This document shows positions 33,619-45,827 of a stretch of 64,000 bases of DNA, piece after piece (the first letter of the stretch is position 1; the number at the start of each line of letters is the position of its first letter). Where the stretch lies: positions 221,423,711 to 221,487,710 of the forward strand of contig CM057460.1 in assembly GCA_030035585.1 (NCBI GenBank). Direction: 5' to 3'. This DNA is from Dugong dugon. Its lineage: Eukaryota; Chordata; Mammalia; Sirenia; Dugongidae. The notes below the pieces were generated by a model. It saw only the letters and a list, made by a program, of their open reading frames with translations. It did no database searches and was not told where the DNA came from. The position numbers and the translations under genes are program-made.

Positions 33619-36600
33619 ATGACAGCACTAAACTCGTACCTATCAATAATTACGCTGAATGTAAATGGACTAAATGTTCCAATAAAGAGACAAAGAGTGG
33701 TAGAATGGATAAAAAAACATGATCTGTTTATATGCTGCCTACAAGAGACACACCTTACACTCAAAGACAAAAACAAACTAAAACTCAATGGATGGAAAAA
33801 ATATATATCAAGCAACCAACAATCAAAAAAGCACAGGAGTGGCAATATTAATCCCTGATAAAATAGACTTGAAAGCAAAATCCAACACAAAGGATAAGGA
33901 AGGACACTATACAATAATTAAAGGGTCAATGCACCAGGAGGACATAACCATAACAAGTATTTACACTCCCAACAACAAAGCTCCAAAATACATAAAACAA
34001 ACTCTGACACCATTGAAAAGACAAATAGACAGCTCCACAATAATAGTAGGAGTTTTCAGCACACCACTTTCAGTGAAGGACTGAACATCCAGAAAGAAGC
34101 TCAATAAAGACATGGAAGGTCTAAATGCTACAATCAACCAACTTGATCTCATAGACATATACAGAACACTCTACCCAACAGCAGCCAAGTTTACTTTTTT
34201 TTTTCCAATGCACATGGAACATTCTCCAGAATAGACCACATATTAGGCCACAAAGCAAAACTTAACAGAATCTAAAACATCGAAATATTACAAAGCATCT
34301 TTACTGACCATAAAGCAATAAAAGTAGAAATCAATAACAGAAAAAGCAAGCAAAAAATAAAATAAAATACTAGGAAAATGAACAACATCTTGCTCAAAAA
34401 GTACTGGATTTTAAAAGAAATCAAGGAAGGAATAAAGAAATTCATAGAATCAAGGGAGAATGAAAACATATCCTACCAGAACCTTTGGGACACAGCAAAA
34501 GCAGTGTTCAGAGGTCAATTTATAGCAATAAATGCACACATCTAAAAAGAATAAGGGCCAAAATCAAAACATTAACCCTACATCTAGAACAAACAGAAAG
34601 ACAGCAGCAAAAGAAGCCCTCGGGAAGCAGAAGAAAGGAAATAATTAAAATCAGAGCTGAAATAAATGAACCAGAAAAACAATTGAAAGATTTAACAAGT
34701 TCAAAATCTGGTTCTCTGAAAATATCAACAAAATCGATGAACCATTGGCCAAACTGACAAAGGAAAAACAAAAGAGGAAGCAAATAACCCAAATAAGAAA
34801 TGAGAGGGGTCATATCACAACAGACCTAACTGAAATTAGAAGAATCATAACAGAATACTATGAAAAACTGTACTCCAACATATTTGGAAACCTAGAGGAA
34901 ATGGACAAATTTCTAGAAACAGACTACCTACTTAAAAAAACTAAATAAACCTATAATAAAAGAAGAGATTGGAGAGGTAATTTTAAAACTCCCAAAAAAA
35001 AAAAAAAAAAGCCCCGGCCCTGACGACTTCACTGGAGAATTCAACCAAACTTTCAGAGAAGAGTTAACACCGCTACTACCAAAGGTATTTCAGAGCATAG
35101 AAAAGGATGATATACTTCCGAAATCATTCTAAGAAGCCAGCATAACCGTGATACCAAAACCAGATAAAGACTCCATAAAAAAAGAAAATTACAGATCAAC
35201 ATCCCTCATGAACATTGACACAAAAATCCTCAACAAAATTCTAGTCAATAGAATTCAACTACATATCAAAAAAAACAATTAACCATGACCAAGTGGGAGT
35301 CATACCAGGTATGCAGGGATGGTTCAACATTAGAAAAACAATCAGTGTAATCCATCACATAAATAAAATATAAGAACCACACAATCTTATCAATTGATGC
35401 AAAAAAGGCATTTGACAAAGTCCAACACCCATTCATGATAAAAACTCTCAGCAAAATAGGAATAGAAGGGAAATTCCTCAATGTAATTAAAGGCATTTAT
35501 ACAAAGCCAACAGCCAACATCATCCTAAACAGAGAGAGTCTGTAAGCATTCCTCTTGAGAATGGGAACCAGACAAGGATGCCCTTTATCACCACTCTTAT
35601 TCAACATTGTGCTGGAGGTCCTAGCCAGAGCAATTAGGCTAGAAAAAGAAATAAATGGCATCCAAATTGGTAAGGAAGAGGTAAAAGTATCCCTATTTGC
35701 AGATGATATGATCTTATACACAGAAACTTCCAAAGAATCTACAAGAAAACTAGTGGAACTAATAGTAGATTTCAGCAAAGTATCAGGATACAAGATAAAC
35801 ATACAAAAATCAGTTGGATTCCTCTATACCAACAAAGAGAACTTTGAAGAGGACATCACTAAATAAATACCATTTACTATAGCTCCCAAGAGGATGAAAT
35901 ACTTAGGAACAAATCTAACCAGAGACGTAAAAGACCTATACAATGAAAACTACAAGAAACTACTGCAAACAACCAAAAGAGACTTACATAAGTGGAAAAA
36001 CATACCTTGCTCATGGATAGAAAGACTCAACATTGTGAAAATGTCAATTCTACCCAAAGCGATCTACAGATACGATGCAATCCCGATCCAAATTCCAAAG
36101 ACATTTTTTAACAAGGTGGAGAAACAAATTACCAACTTCATTTGGAAAGGGAAGAGGCCCTGGATGAGTAAAGCATTACCAAAGAAGAAGAACAAAGTGG
36201 GAGGACTCACACTACCTGATTTTAGAACCTATTATACCATCACAGTAGTCAAAATATCCTGTACTGGTACAACAAAAGATACATAGGCCAAATGGAACAG
36301 AATTGAGAATTCAGATGTAAATTTATCCACCTATGAGGAGCTGATATTCTACAAAGGCCCAAAATCCATTAAATGGGGAAAAACCAGTCTCTTTAACAAA
36401 TGGTACTAGCATAACTGGATATCCACTTGCAGAAAAATGAAACAAAACACATACCACACACCATGTACAAAAACTAACTCAAAATGGATCAAAGACCTAA
36501 ATATAAAATCAAAAAACATAAAGATCATGAAGGAAAAAATAGGGACAATGCTAGGTATATGGCATAAACAGAATACAAACTATAAGTAACGACCCACGAA

Positions 36601-37398
36601 CACCAGAAGAGAAACTAGATAACCAGACACTTATGCTCATCAAAAGACTTCACCAAAAGAGTAAAAAGATATCCTATAGACTGGGAAAAAAAATTTTGGG
36701 TACAAAATATCAGATCAGGGTTAATCTCTAAAGTCTACAAAACACTGCAAAACGTCAACAGTGAAAAGACAAATAACCCAATTAAAAAATGGGCAAATAA
36801 TATGAACAGGCACTTCACCAAAGAAGACATTCAGACAGCTAACAAATACATGAGGAAATGCTCTCGATCATTAGCCGGTAGAGAAATGCAAATCAAAACT
36901 ACAACGAGACACTATTTCACACCAACAAGGCTAGCATTAATCCAAAAAACACAAAATAATAAATGTTGGAGAGGTTGTGGAGAGACTGGAACACTTATAC
37001 ACTGCTGGTGGGAAAGCAAAATGATACAACCACTTTGGAAACCGATTTGGCGCTTCCTTAAAAGCTAGAAATAGAGGTACCATATGATACAGCAATCCCA
37101 CTCCTTGGAATGTATCCTAAAGAAGTAAGAGCTGACACATGAATAGATATATGCACACCCATGTTCATTGCAGCACTGTTCACCATAGCAAAAAGATGGA
37201 AATAACCTAGGGACCCATCAACAGATGAATGGATAAACAAATTATGGTATATACACACAATGGAATACTATGCAATGATAAAGAGCAATGATGAATCCAC
37301 AAAACATCTCACAACATGGATGAATCTGGAAGGCATTACGCTGACTGAAATTAGTCAGTCACAAAAAGACAAATATCATATGATACCACTATTATGAG
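33619..37398 (+). pseudogene. L1 ORF2 protein relic (nested L1)
   Basis: Endonuclease start MTALNSYLSIITLNVNGLN at 33619 with the intact CLQETHL motif (the other full-length copy has Gln). It continues out of frame at 33788-34084 with ITSIYTPN. The RT core at 35555-35866 keeps [20 protein letters not shown] and an intact FADDMILY box. The next open piece (35894-36286) has [16 protein letters not shown] and [15 protein letters not shown]. The C-terminal piece (36802-37068) has the Cys-containing [20 protein letters not shown] region. Frameshifts and stops separate these pieces, so it is inactive despite retaining the catalytic residues. Confidence 0.92.
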
Positions 37399-38373
37399 AA
37401 ATCAAGAAAAGAGTTAAACACAGAAGAAAACATTCTTTGATGCTTACAAGGGTGAGGAGGTAAGGAGAGGGGAATACACTAACTAGATAGTAGACAAGAA
37501 TTACCTTAGGTGAAGGGAAGGACAACATACACTACAGGGGAAGTCAGCACAACTGGACTAAACTAAAAGCTAAGATGTTTCCTGAATACAAGCAAACACT
37601 TCAAGGGACAGAGTAGCAGGAGCGGGGGTCTGGGGACCATGCTTTCAGGGGACATTTAGGTCAATTGGCATAACAAAGTGTATTAAGAAAATGTTCTGCA
37701 TCCTACTTTGGTGAGTGGCATCTGGGGTCTCAATAGCTGGCGACTGGCCATGTAAGATGCATCAGTTGGCCCCAACCCACCCGGAGCAAAGAAGAATGAA
37801 GAACACCAAAGACACAAGGAAAACATCAGCCCAAGAGACAAAAGAGACACATAAACCAGAGTCTCCATCAGCCTGAGACCAGAACTAGATGATGCCTGAC
37901 TACCACCAGTGACCACCCTGACAGGGAACAAAACAGAGAGTCCCTGATAGAGAGGGAGAAAAGTGTGGTGCAGAACTCAAATTCACATAAAAAGAGCAGA
38001 CTTAATGGTCTAACTGAGACTAGTGGAACCCCAGAAGACATGGCCCCAGACACTCTGTTAACCCAGAACTAAACCATTCCTGAAGCCAACTCTTCCAGAA
38101 AAGATTGGACTGGACTGGAAACATAAAATAATACTCTTGAGGAGTGTTCTTCTTAGTTCAAGTACATACAAGAGACTAAATGGTCAGCTCCTGTCCAGAA
38201 GCCAGATAAGAGGGCAGAAAGGGATAGGAGCTGGTTGAATGGACACAGGAAACCCAGGGTGGAAAGGGCGAGTGTGCTGTCACATTGCAGGGACTGCAAC
38301 TGGGGTCACGTAACAATATGTGTATAAATTTTTGTATGAGAAATTGACTTGAGCTATAAAGTTTCACCTAAAA

Positions 38374-38440
38374 CACTATATATATATAATATATATATAT
38401 ATATATGTATTGTTATATATATAATATATATATATAAGGA
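38374..38440. repeat. (TA)n low-complexity tract at L1 3' end
   Basis: Nearly pure TA repeats broken once by gtattgtta; it could form hairpins. It belongs to the tail of the nested L1. Confidence 0.9.
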
Positions 38441-41400
38441 GCACAGTAAAAAATAATTAATTTAAAAAAATTCTAGTTAATAGAATTCAGCATCATATTA
38501 ATAAAAATACACCTCGACCAAGTGGGAGTCATATCAGGTATGCAAACATGGTTCAACATTAGAAAATCAATCAATGTAATTCACCACATAAATAAAAGTA
38601 AAGAATCACATGATCTTCTCAATCAACATAGAAAAGGCAATTGATAAAAAGTCGAAAACCCATTCCTGATAAAAAACTCTCAATAAAAAAGGAATAGAAG
38701 GGAAATTCTTCAACATAATAAAGGGGAACTATAAAAAATCAACATCATTCACAATGGAGAAAGGCTGATAACATTTACCCTTGGAACAAGAAAAGGATGC
38801 CCTTTATCACCACTCCTATTTAACATTGTGCTAGAAGTCCCAGATAGAGCAATAAGGCAATAAAAAGAAATATAGGGCATCCAAATTAGTAAGAAAGAAC
38901 TAAAACTATCCCTATTTTCAGATGATATGATACTAGACATGGAGATCACAAAAGATCCCATAAGAAAACTACTGGAACTAATAGATTCAGCAGAGTAGCA
39001 GGGTACAAGATATACAAAATTCAGCTGGATTCCTATGCAGCAATCAAGAAAACTACAAAAGGGAAATCATGAAAGCAATACCATTTATAATCGTACCTTA
39101 AAAAAATAAAATACTTGGTAATAAATCTAACCAGGGATGTAAAAATCTACACAAAGAAAACTACAAAACACTACTGCAAGAAACCAAAAGAGACCTACAT
39201 AAATGGAAAAACATATCATGCTCATGAATAGGTAGACTCAACATGGTGAAAATGTCAATTCTACCCAAAACAATCTACAAATACAATGCAGTCCCAATAC
39301 AAACACCAACAGCATTCTTTAATGAGATGGAAAAACTAATCATTAACTTTATATGGAAAGGGAAGAGGCCCCGGATAAATAAAGCACTACTGAAGAAGAA
39401 GAATAAAGTAGGAGGCCTCATACTACCTGACCTCAGAACCTACTGTACAGCTACAGTAGTCAAAACAGCCTGCTACTGGTAGGACAGACACATTGACCAA
39501 TGGAACAGAATTGAAAATCCAGATGTAAATCCATTCACCTATGGTCACCTGATCTTTGACAAAGGCCCAAAATCCATTAGGAAAAGACAGTCTTTTTAAC
39601 AAATGGTACTGGCGAAACTGGATGTCCATCTGTAAAAAAATGAAACAGGACCTATACCTCACACCATACACAAAAACTAATTCAAAACTAAAACCAAGAA
39701 CTATAAATATCATAGAAGGAAAAATAGGGTCAACCCTAGAGACCCTAATACACCACGTAAATAGGGTACAAACCGTAACTAACAATACACAAACACCAGA
39801 AGATAAGCTAGGTAACTGGGATCTTCTAAAAAATAAACACTTATGCTCATCAAAAGACTTCACCAAAAGAGTTAAAAAGAGAACCTACAGACTGGGGGAA
39901 AAAATTTGGCTATGACATATCCAAGATCTAATCTCTAAAATCTATAGGAAAATCCAACACCTCTACAACAGAAGTGACAATCCAATTAAAAAATGGGCAA
40001 AGGATATGAACAGACACTTCACCAAAGAAGACATTCAGGCAGCTAACAGACGCATGAGTAAATGCTTGCGAAACCTAGCCATCAGAGAAATGCAAATCAA
40101 AACTACAGTGAGATAACCATCTCACCCTGACATTACTGGCACGAATCAAAAAAACAGAAAGTAACAAATGTTGGAGAGGCTATAGGGAAAATGGAACTCT
40201 TATGCACTGCTGGTGGGAATGCAAAATGGTACAACCTTTTGGAAAATGATACGGTGCTTTCTTAAAAAGCTAGAAATAGAAATACCATGAGAGCCAGCAA
40301 CCCCACTCTTAGGAATATATCCTAGAGAAATAAGAGCTGTCACATGAATAGACATATGCATACACAGGTTCATTACAGCATTAATTACAATAGCAAAAAG
40401 ATGGAAACAACTTAAGTGCCCATCAACAGATAAATGGATAACAAACTATGGTACATACACATAAGGGAGTACTATGCAACGATAAAGAACAATAATGAAT
40501 CTGTGAAGCATCTCGCAATATGGATGAATCAGGAGGGCATTATGCTGAGTGAAATAAATCAATCATAAAATGGCAAATGCTTTATGAGACCACTATTATA
40601 AAAACTCATGAAAATGTTTATGCACAGAAAGAAACAATCTTCGATGGTTACCAAGGAGGGGAGGGGCTGGCAGGGAAAAACACTAACTAGACAATGGGTA
40701 AGTGGTAACTTTGGTAAAGGGTAAGACAGTACAAAATACTGAGGAAGTCAGCACAACTTGACCAAGGCAAAGTCATAGAAGCTTCATAGACACTTCCAAA
40801 CTCCCTGAGGGACCAAATTACTGGTTTGAGGGCTGGTGACCATGGTCTCAGGGGATATCCAGCTCAATTGGCATTACACAGTTTATAAAGAAAATGTTCT
40901 ACATCCTACTTTGGTGAGTATTGTCTGGGATCTTAAAAGCTTTTGAGAGATCATCTGAGATACTCTACTGATCCCACCTCATCTGGAGCAAGGAAGAATG
41001 AAGAAAACAAGATACAAGGGAAAGATTAGTCCAGAGGACTAATGGATCACAACTACCACAGCCTCCACCAGACTGAGTCCAGCACAACAAGATGGTGCCC
41101 AGGTATCACCACTGACTGCTCTGACAGGGATCACAATAGAAGGCCCTGGACAGAGCTGGAGAAAAATGTAGAACAAAATTGAAACTCACAAAAAAAAGAC
41201 TAGATTTATTGTCCTGACAGAGACTGGAGAAACCCCAAGAGTATGGCTCCCAGACCCCCTTTAACTCAGTACTGAAGTCACTCCTGAGGTTCCCCTTTCA
41301 GCCAAAGATTAGGCAGGCCTAAAAAACAAACAATAATACACGTAGCTCAATCACATATATGAGAGTAAATGGGCACACCAACCCAGGGGCAAGAATGAGA

Positions 41401-41585
41401 AGGCAGGAGGGGACAGGAAAGCTGGATGAACGGAAACGGGGAACCCAAGATCGAGAAGGGGAGAGTGTTGATGCATCGCAGGGTTGGCAACCAAGGTCAC
41501 AAAACAATGTGTATTGATTGTTTACTGAGAAACTAATTTACTCTCTAAACCTTTATCTAAAGCACAGTAAAAAATTTTAAAAAAG

Positions 41586-41735
41586 AATTACCAGCTCAGT
41601 TTCTCGCTAATGAGCTCAGCTCATTATTCCTTCCTGTTTGAGTATGACGACAACAGCAATCATACTTCACACTTAAGTGGTGCTGATGGGCCAAGCACTG
41701 TTGTAAGGGCTTTGGTGTATTCATTTATCACTGCT
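41586..41735 (+). mobile_element. MIR fragment, left piece
   Basis: Contains 'gctgatgggccaagcactgt' and 'tggtgtattcatttatcac', matching the MIR region with 'gtgccaggcactgt'. The right piece is at 42293-42470, so the RTE derivative with its AfroSINE was inserted into a MIR. Confidence 0.5.
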
Positions 41736-42292
41736 TGTTCTTTCTTGCCATCGAGTCAGCTCTGACTCACGGTGACCCTGTAATACAATAGAACAAAATT
41801 GTTGTGGCCACCGTGTATTTTGAGTTCCTTCCAACCTAGGTGCTCATCTTCCAACACTGTATCAAATAATGTTCTGATGGGATCCATAGGGCTTTCACTG
41901 ACTAATTTTCAAAAGGAGAATGCCAGGCCTTTCTTCCTAGTGTGACTTAGTCAGGAAGCTCCGCTGAAACCTGTTCACCATGAGTTGTTGTTAGTTGCTG
42001 TAGAGTTCATTTCAACTCATGGTGACCCCTAGTGTGCAAAGTAGAAACGTTTATAGGATTTTCAAGGCTGTGACCTTTCAGAAGCAGATTGCTGGGCCTT
42101 ACTTCTGAGGTGTCTCTGAGTGGGATTGAACCGCCAACCTTTCAGTTAGTAGTCCGGTGTTTAACCATTTGAGGCACCCAAGGACTCTTCCACCTTGGAT
42201 GACCATGCTGGTATTTGAAACACCAGTGGCGTAGCTTCCAGCATCACAGCAACACGTTAACCACCACAGAAGAACAAACTGACAGACGAGGT
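41736..42292 (-). mobile_element. Internally deleted RTE derivative, split by AfroSINE
   Basis: Antisense. RTE 3' end at 41736-41800, then RTE 5' region including 'tcctagtgtgacttagtcag' and 'agctccgctgaaacctgttc'. After the AfroSINE it resumes 'tgctggtatttgaaacacca', 'cttccagcatcacagcaaca' and ends 'aacaaactgacagacgaggt'. It is the same build as 20577-20870, with no tRNA-Gly head. Confidence 0.85.
41983..42186 (-). mobile_element. AfroSINE, 'gtccctgg' type, nested in RTE derivative
   Basis: Starts agttgttgttagttgctgta and ends 'gaggcacccaaggact'. Imperfect target duplication ttcaccatg (41974-41982) and ttccaccttg (42187-42196). Confidence 0.88.
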
Positions 42293-42680
42293 GTGGTCGG
42301 CACTGCTTACACTAGCACTATGAAGGGGCACTTTATTGGCCCCATTCTACGGAAATGGCAACAGGTCCCAAGAGGTGAGCAATTCTGGTTATGAAGCAAA
42401 ACCAAGTCACCCAGCTAGCAAGTGGCCTTGGATGGGAGCCCCAAACCACTGTGCTCTATGGGCTGCCATGCAGCTAGGCCTGGGCCATGAGTCAGACAGG
42501 GCCAGCTTCCAAGTCAGCCTGCCATGAACAATTCACCTAAATTCTCAGAGACTCAGTTTGCTCACCTGTCACACACGTAAAGAGGCAGCATCTACTTCAT
42601 ATGACGGCTGTGAGAGCCCAAAGCAAGGTATGGAGCAGAGCCAGCCCTAGTAAATGATTCATAAATAGCATCTCTTCTTC
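42293..42680. mobile_element. MIR remnants
   Basis: Bases 42300-42470 contain 'attggccccattctacggaa' and 'caagtcacccagctagcaag', typical of MIR. Bases 42520-42660 contain 'gagactcagtttgctcacct' and 'gtaaatgattcataaatag', consistent with a second MIR. Confidence 0.55.
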
Positions 42681-42779
42681 CTCAGAGTCTGAGTGCAAGC
42701 TGCCTGCACCACCCAGGATTCCACGCTGCCATAACATCCTTTTACACAGTTCTACTTCACAAGATAGAGCCCGAGTCTT

Positions 42780-43530
42780 CTTGTTCGTATTCTTAGCCCA
42801 TTTTCTATAGCATTTTTCACCTCCCCATGTCAGTTTTATAAGACAATGGAGCTGTACTTATTCTCTGCACTGCAAACACATTTCCCAACACTATCATCTA
42901 TTTATCTTGTTGAGGACATCTTTCTGCCGTATGAGAGGGTTCGTATAAGCAGAATATGTGGATCTGTTCTTCCACAGCTTTTCAGTTTTCTGTGTTTGTT
43001 TACTTAGTCTCCTCACCCTTAGACCTACACTACAATTATCATTACTTTATTCTTTAACATATGTCCTTAATCCATCTGCAATGTATTTTTGGATATGGTT
43101 TGACATTGGGGTCCAAAGTTATTTTTTTCTAGGTAGGTAGCCAATAAGCTGTGCCAGCAGCATTTTTCCAAATAAGCCAATGTTTCCAAATAAATGTAAA
43201 TTCTACATTTATCATAAATTAAACATTCCTATATATTAGAATCTACTGCAGTGTAAGAATGTAGATTCCATTACAACAATCGATTCATCTGCTTCTATGC
43301 TACAACCATTTTTAGTTGATTACTCTCAATTTGTAGTGTGAATTTCCCTCACTCCTGCTCTCATTATTTTCCAAGTAATTTTCAGGCTTATTTTTTTCCT
43401 ATGTTGGAAATAGATCATGTTATTCTATTCCAAAAATCCTGTTAGGGTTGCAACTTTGAGAGAATTGATATTTTTATAAAATTCTGTCTTCCTGCTCAAG
43501 AGCATAATCTATCTTTCCATCCATTCAGGC
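42780..43530 (-). mobile_element. Ancient L1 fragment, antisense
   Basis: The order 'taatccatctgcaatgtatt', 'ggtttgacattggggtccaa', 'agccaataagctgtgccagc' and later 'ctattccaaaaatcctgtta' is that of L1M ORF2 / 3' UTR read antisense. Diverged; no ORF. Confidence 0.6.
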
Positions 43531-43913
43531 CTCATTCTGCAAAATTTGGACAGAGCCTGAGGCCTGCCACTCCGTGCCTCAACTGCCCACTGGCCCAGGC
43601 TGGGAGAAGGAAGAGATATTACAGCTGGGAGTGGAAGACAGCTCGCTTCCTTTCACACCTGCCACACCCTGCCTGGTCTTCCAGGTGGACATTGATTAAG
43701 CTCCGAGAGACATCCACACCGTCCATAAGCCAGTTCATGGGGATGAATGGGGAGAGAGACCACCATGCACTTCAGAGGCCTGGGAAAGCGCCAGTCCTCC
43801 ACCACAATGGCCACCACCATACTCACTCAAACACACACACACATGCACACACACCGGCACTAACTGGCTGAATCATGGACTTCAAAAATCAGAAACCCAT
43901 CGCATTGTCTCGG
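43531..43913. other. No gene seen; low-copy sequence with a short (CA)n
   Basis: Contains a (CA)n run at 43828-43855. No coding feature recognised. Confidence 0.4.
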
Positions 43914-44095
43914 TGGTTGTTGTGTGCCATCAGGTTGATTCTGACTATAGAGTAGAACTGCCCCATAGGGTTTTCCGGGCTGTGATCTTTAAGGGAGCAG
44001 ATTGCCAGGTCTTTCTCCCCGGAGCCATTGGGTGGGTTTGAACCACCAACTTTTCAGATAGCAGCCAAGCACTTAATTCTTGTGCCACCAGAGCT
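43914..44095 (-). mobile_element. AfroSINE
   Basis: Antisense copy: ggttgttgtgtgccatcagg, 'ttaagggagcagattgccag', head 'tgtgccaccagagctcc'. Confidence 0.9.
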
Positions 44096-44110
44096 CCTTC
44101 TTAAAGCCAT

Positions 44111-44321
44111 TAAAACCCAACAAGCAAACCCTTTGTCATAGAGTTGATTCTGACTCATAATGACCCTGTAGGACACAGTAGAACTGCCCCATAGGGTTTC
44201 CAAGGCTGTTAATCTTTATGGAAGCCAACTGCCTCATCTTTCTCCCACGGAGTGGCTGGTAGGTTCAAACAACCAACCTTCCGGTTAGCAGCTGAGCGCT
44301 TCATCATTGCCCACCGGGGCT
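44111..44321 (-). mobile_element. AfroSINE, second of a tandem pair, with target-site duplication
   Basis: Antisense copy: 'cctttgtcatagagttgatt', 'tttctcccacggagtggctg', head 'cattgcccaccggggct'. Flanked by ccttcttaaagccat (44096-44110) and ccttcttaaagtcat (44322-44336), one mismatch. It was therefore a separate insertion abutting the first copy. Confidence 0.92.
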
Positions 44322-44336
44322 CCTTCTTAAAGTCAT

Positions 44337-44641
44337 GACCCCCTTATCAAAATAAAAATTCTCTAAAAGGATAGCATTTCCTACATACTCTTTACACCTG
44401 AATGTGCATGACTTCATCAGCCCCACTGTGAGAGGTGCATTTCTAGAGATATAGGAGAGATAGTGAGTGTGGACTATTGGCCCATGCTGGAAGTTGTAAA
44501 GGAGGATGTCTAAGGGTGAAAAGAAGTGGAAATGAAAGGCTCAGGATGTCCAGGACAAAGTTAGTCCATTCTATCCTTGGCTCGATTCCATCTTGTGGGT
44601 GGATACTTGCCCTGATTTACTGCAGTAGTTTTTTTAGAACA
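44337..44641. other. No gene seen; low-copy sequence
   Basis: No recognised repeat or coding region. Confidence 0.4.
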
Positions 44642-44858
44642 AGAGTTGACAAACTCTTTCTCAACAGATCAGGTAGTTAACATTTCAGACTTTGAGTGCC
44701 AATAGGCAATATGGAGGATATTATGTAGAAAGTTATGTAACTATTTCAGATGTAATCGTAATCCCTTAAAAATATAAAAACTATTCTTGGCTAGTGGGCC
44801 TCAAAGAAACAGGCAGCCGGCCAGATTTGGCCCACAGTCTATAGTTTGCTGATCCCTA
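44642..44858. mobile_element. hAT-type (Charlie-like) DNA transposon relic
   Basis: Contains gttgacaaactctttctcaa, 'caggtagttaacatttcaga', then 'gccagatttggcccacagtc' and 'tatagtttgctgatccct'. The ends are inverted relative to each other. Same family as 22846-23381. No transposase. Confidence 0.75.
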
Positions 44859-45090
44859 CTCTAGGAAGCTTCTTTCAAACTTTGTCCGTGGAATTCCATA
44901 ATCCAATGCTATTGTCCCACAAAAATGTTGGTAGGTGATCACGCACATAAAAATATTTGAATTTCTGTAAGCAGTTACATTTGAGAAATGCAGGCTATAA
45001 CAAAATTAAACAACATTCCTTAGCATACGAGTTCTCAGAGATTTTCATGTATAACTCTGCATTATAAGTATTCAAAAGATATGCTGTACA

Positions 45091-45439
45091 AAAAGACAAA
45101 TAATCCAATTAAAAAATGGGCAAAGGAAATGAACAAACACTTCACCAAAGAAGACATTCAGGTGGCTAACAGACACATGAGGAAATGCTCCTGATCACTA
45201 GCCATTAGAGAAATGCGAATCAAAACCACAATGAGATACCATCTCACCCCAACATTACTGGCACGAATCAAAAAACACTGGACCAATGTCACAAAACAAT
45301 ATGTGTACTAATTGTTTAATGAGAAGCTAGTTTGTTCTGTAAACCTTCATCTAAAGTACAATAATTAAAAAAAATTACTACAGTGAATATATGTTTTATA
45401 ATTAAAAACAATAAAGATTTTTATTTTGAAACAAAAAGG
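45091..45439 (+). mobile_element. Deleted L1 3' end with a possible 3' transduction
   Basis: Begins in the ORF2 3' region ('tccaattaaaaaatgggcaa', 'aaagaagacattcaggtggc'), jumps at about 45282 straight to the 3' UTR end ('caatgtcacaaaacaatatg', 'accttcatctaaagtacaat') and an A-rich tract (45365-45374). Another 65 bp of non-L1 sequence with AATAAA at 45410-45415 follows. The whole block is bracketed by an 18-bp repeat with one mismatch: caaaagatatgctgtaca (45073-45090) and caaaagatatgcagtaca (45440-45457). Confidence 0.85.
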
Positions 45440-45457
45440 CAAAAGATATGCAGTACA

Positions 45458-45827
45458 GAGTTTTCTATATTTTTTTATACATTTTTCATTCTCCCAGGAT
45501 GTTTCTGACATTTCTCAGGATGTGGTGTTCTGTAACGTGGTTGGGTAATACACTGGAGAGCGTGGCAGAGACCCGATCTTTGACTTTGACTTGTGTGGAT
45601 GTCCAGTGTCTCAGTGTTTCTGTGAGGAGGTGGTAGAGCAGCAGCTAGAGCCTGGAAGGTGCTCTGTGTCTGGGTTTCAGTCCTGGCTCTGTCTTTCCTG
45701 CCAGATCTGCCAGAACTTAACCATGTGACTTTGGCAAGCTGTCTAATCTTTCCAGGCAATATTTTTATCCTTTGAAATTCACACGTGTGTATGGATATGG
45801 TGGGGAGGGCACTGTCATTTTTAACTA
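45458..45827. other. No gene seen; low-copy sequence
   Basis: Contains short open stretches on both strands without recognisable products. The 'ccatgtgactttggcaagct' to 'gtctaatctttccagg' phrase (45719-45755) may be MIR-derived. Confidence 0.4.

Larger units (their letters stand above)
30783..38466 (+). mobile_element. Full-length L1, nested inside another L1, inactive
   Basis: Starts at the typical mammalian L1 5' motif ggaggtggggccaagatggt and runs through a 5' region (30783-32320), ORF1, ORF2 and a 3' UTR ending in AT-repeat and A-rich sequence (38374-38466). About 7.7 kb. Imperfect target duplication of about 15 bp with the host L1 (30768-30782 and 38467-38482). The host is older. Its 5' region differs from that of the L1 at 11777, suggesting a different L1 subfamily. 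Confidence 0.93.
29220..40590 (+). pseudogene. L1 ORF2 relic, split by nested L1
   Basis: The first piece (29220-30782) holds the endonuclease: TFFSNAHGTFFRIDHILGH at about 29749-29805 and SDHYAVKVDI at about 29860. The second piece (38467-40590) has the RT block '[13 protein letters not shown]', then FSDDMILD, where the FADDM Ala is replaced by Ser, and a later stretch at 39243-39482 with [20 protein letters not shown] and [10 protein letters not shown]. Many stops and shifts. This protein would have been a nickase and reverse transcriptase in L1 movement; here it is non-functional and physically separated by 7.7 kb. Confidence 0.88.
29131..41585 (+). mobile_element. 5'-truncated L1 hosting a second full-length L1
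   Basis: Two parts of one L1: 29131-30782 (ORF2 endonuclease and start of RT region) and 38467-41585 (rest of ORF2 and 3' UTR). The break falls inside ORF2 at 'acaaaattcaagcaata' / 'aaaattctagttaatagaat', which are imperfect duplicates of one target (30768-30782 and 38467-38482; compare 'aattctagccaatagaattc' at 16497-16516 in the other L1). The 5' end lies in the endonuclease part of ORF2, so ORF1 and the 5' UTR are missing. The 3' UTR matches 808-1211. Confidence 0.9.

Noticed and set aside
41736..44322. Regular spaced direct repeats resembling an array
   Set aside because: The repetition comes from independent AfroSINE and RTE insertions, not from a CRISPR-like or satellite array; this is eukaryotic DNA and the units are separated by unrelated sequence.
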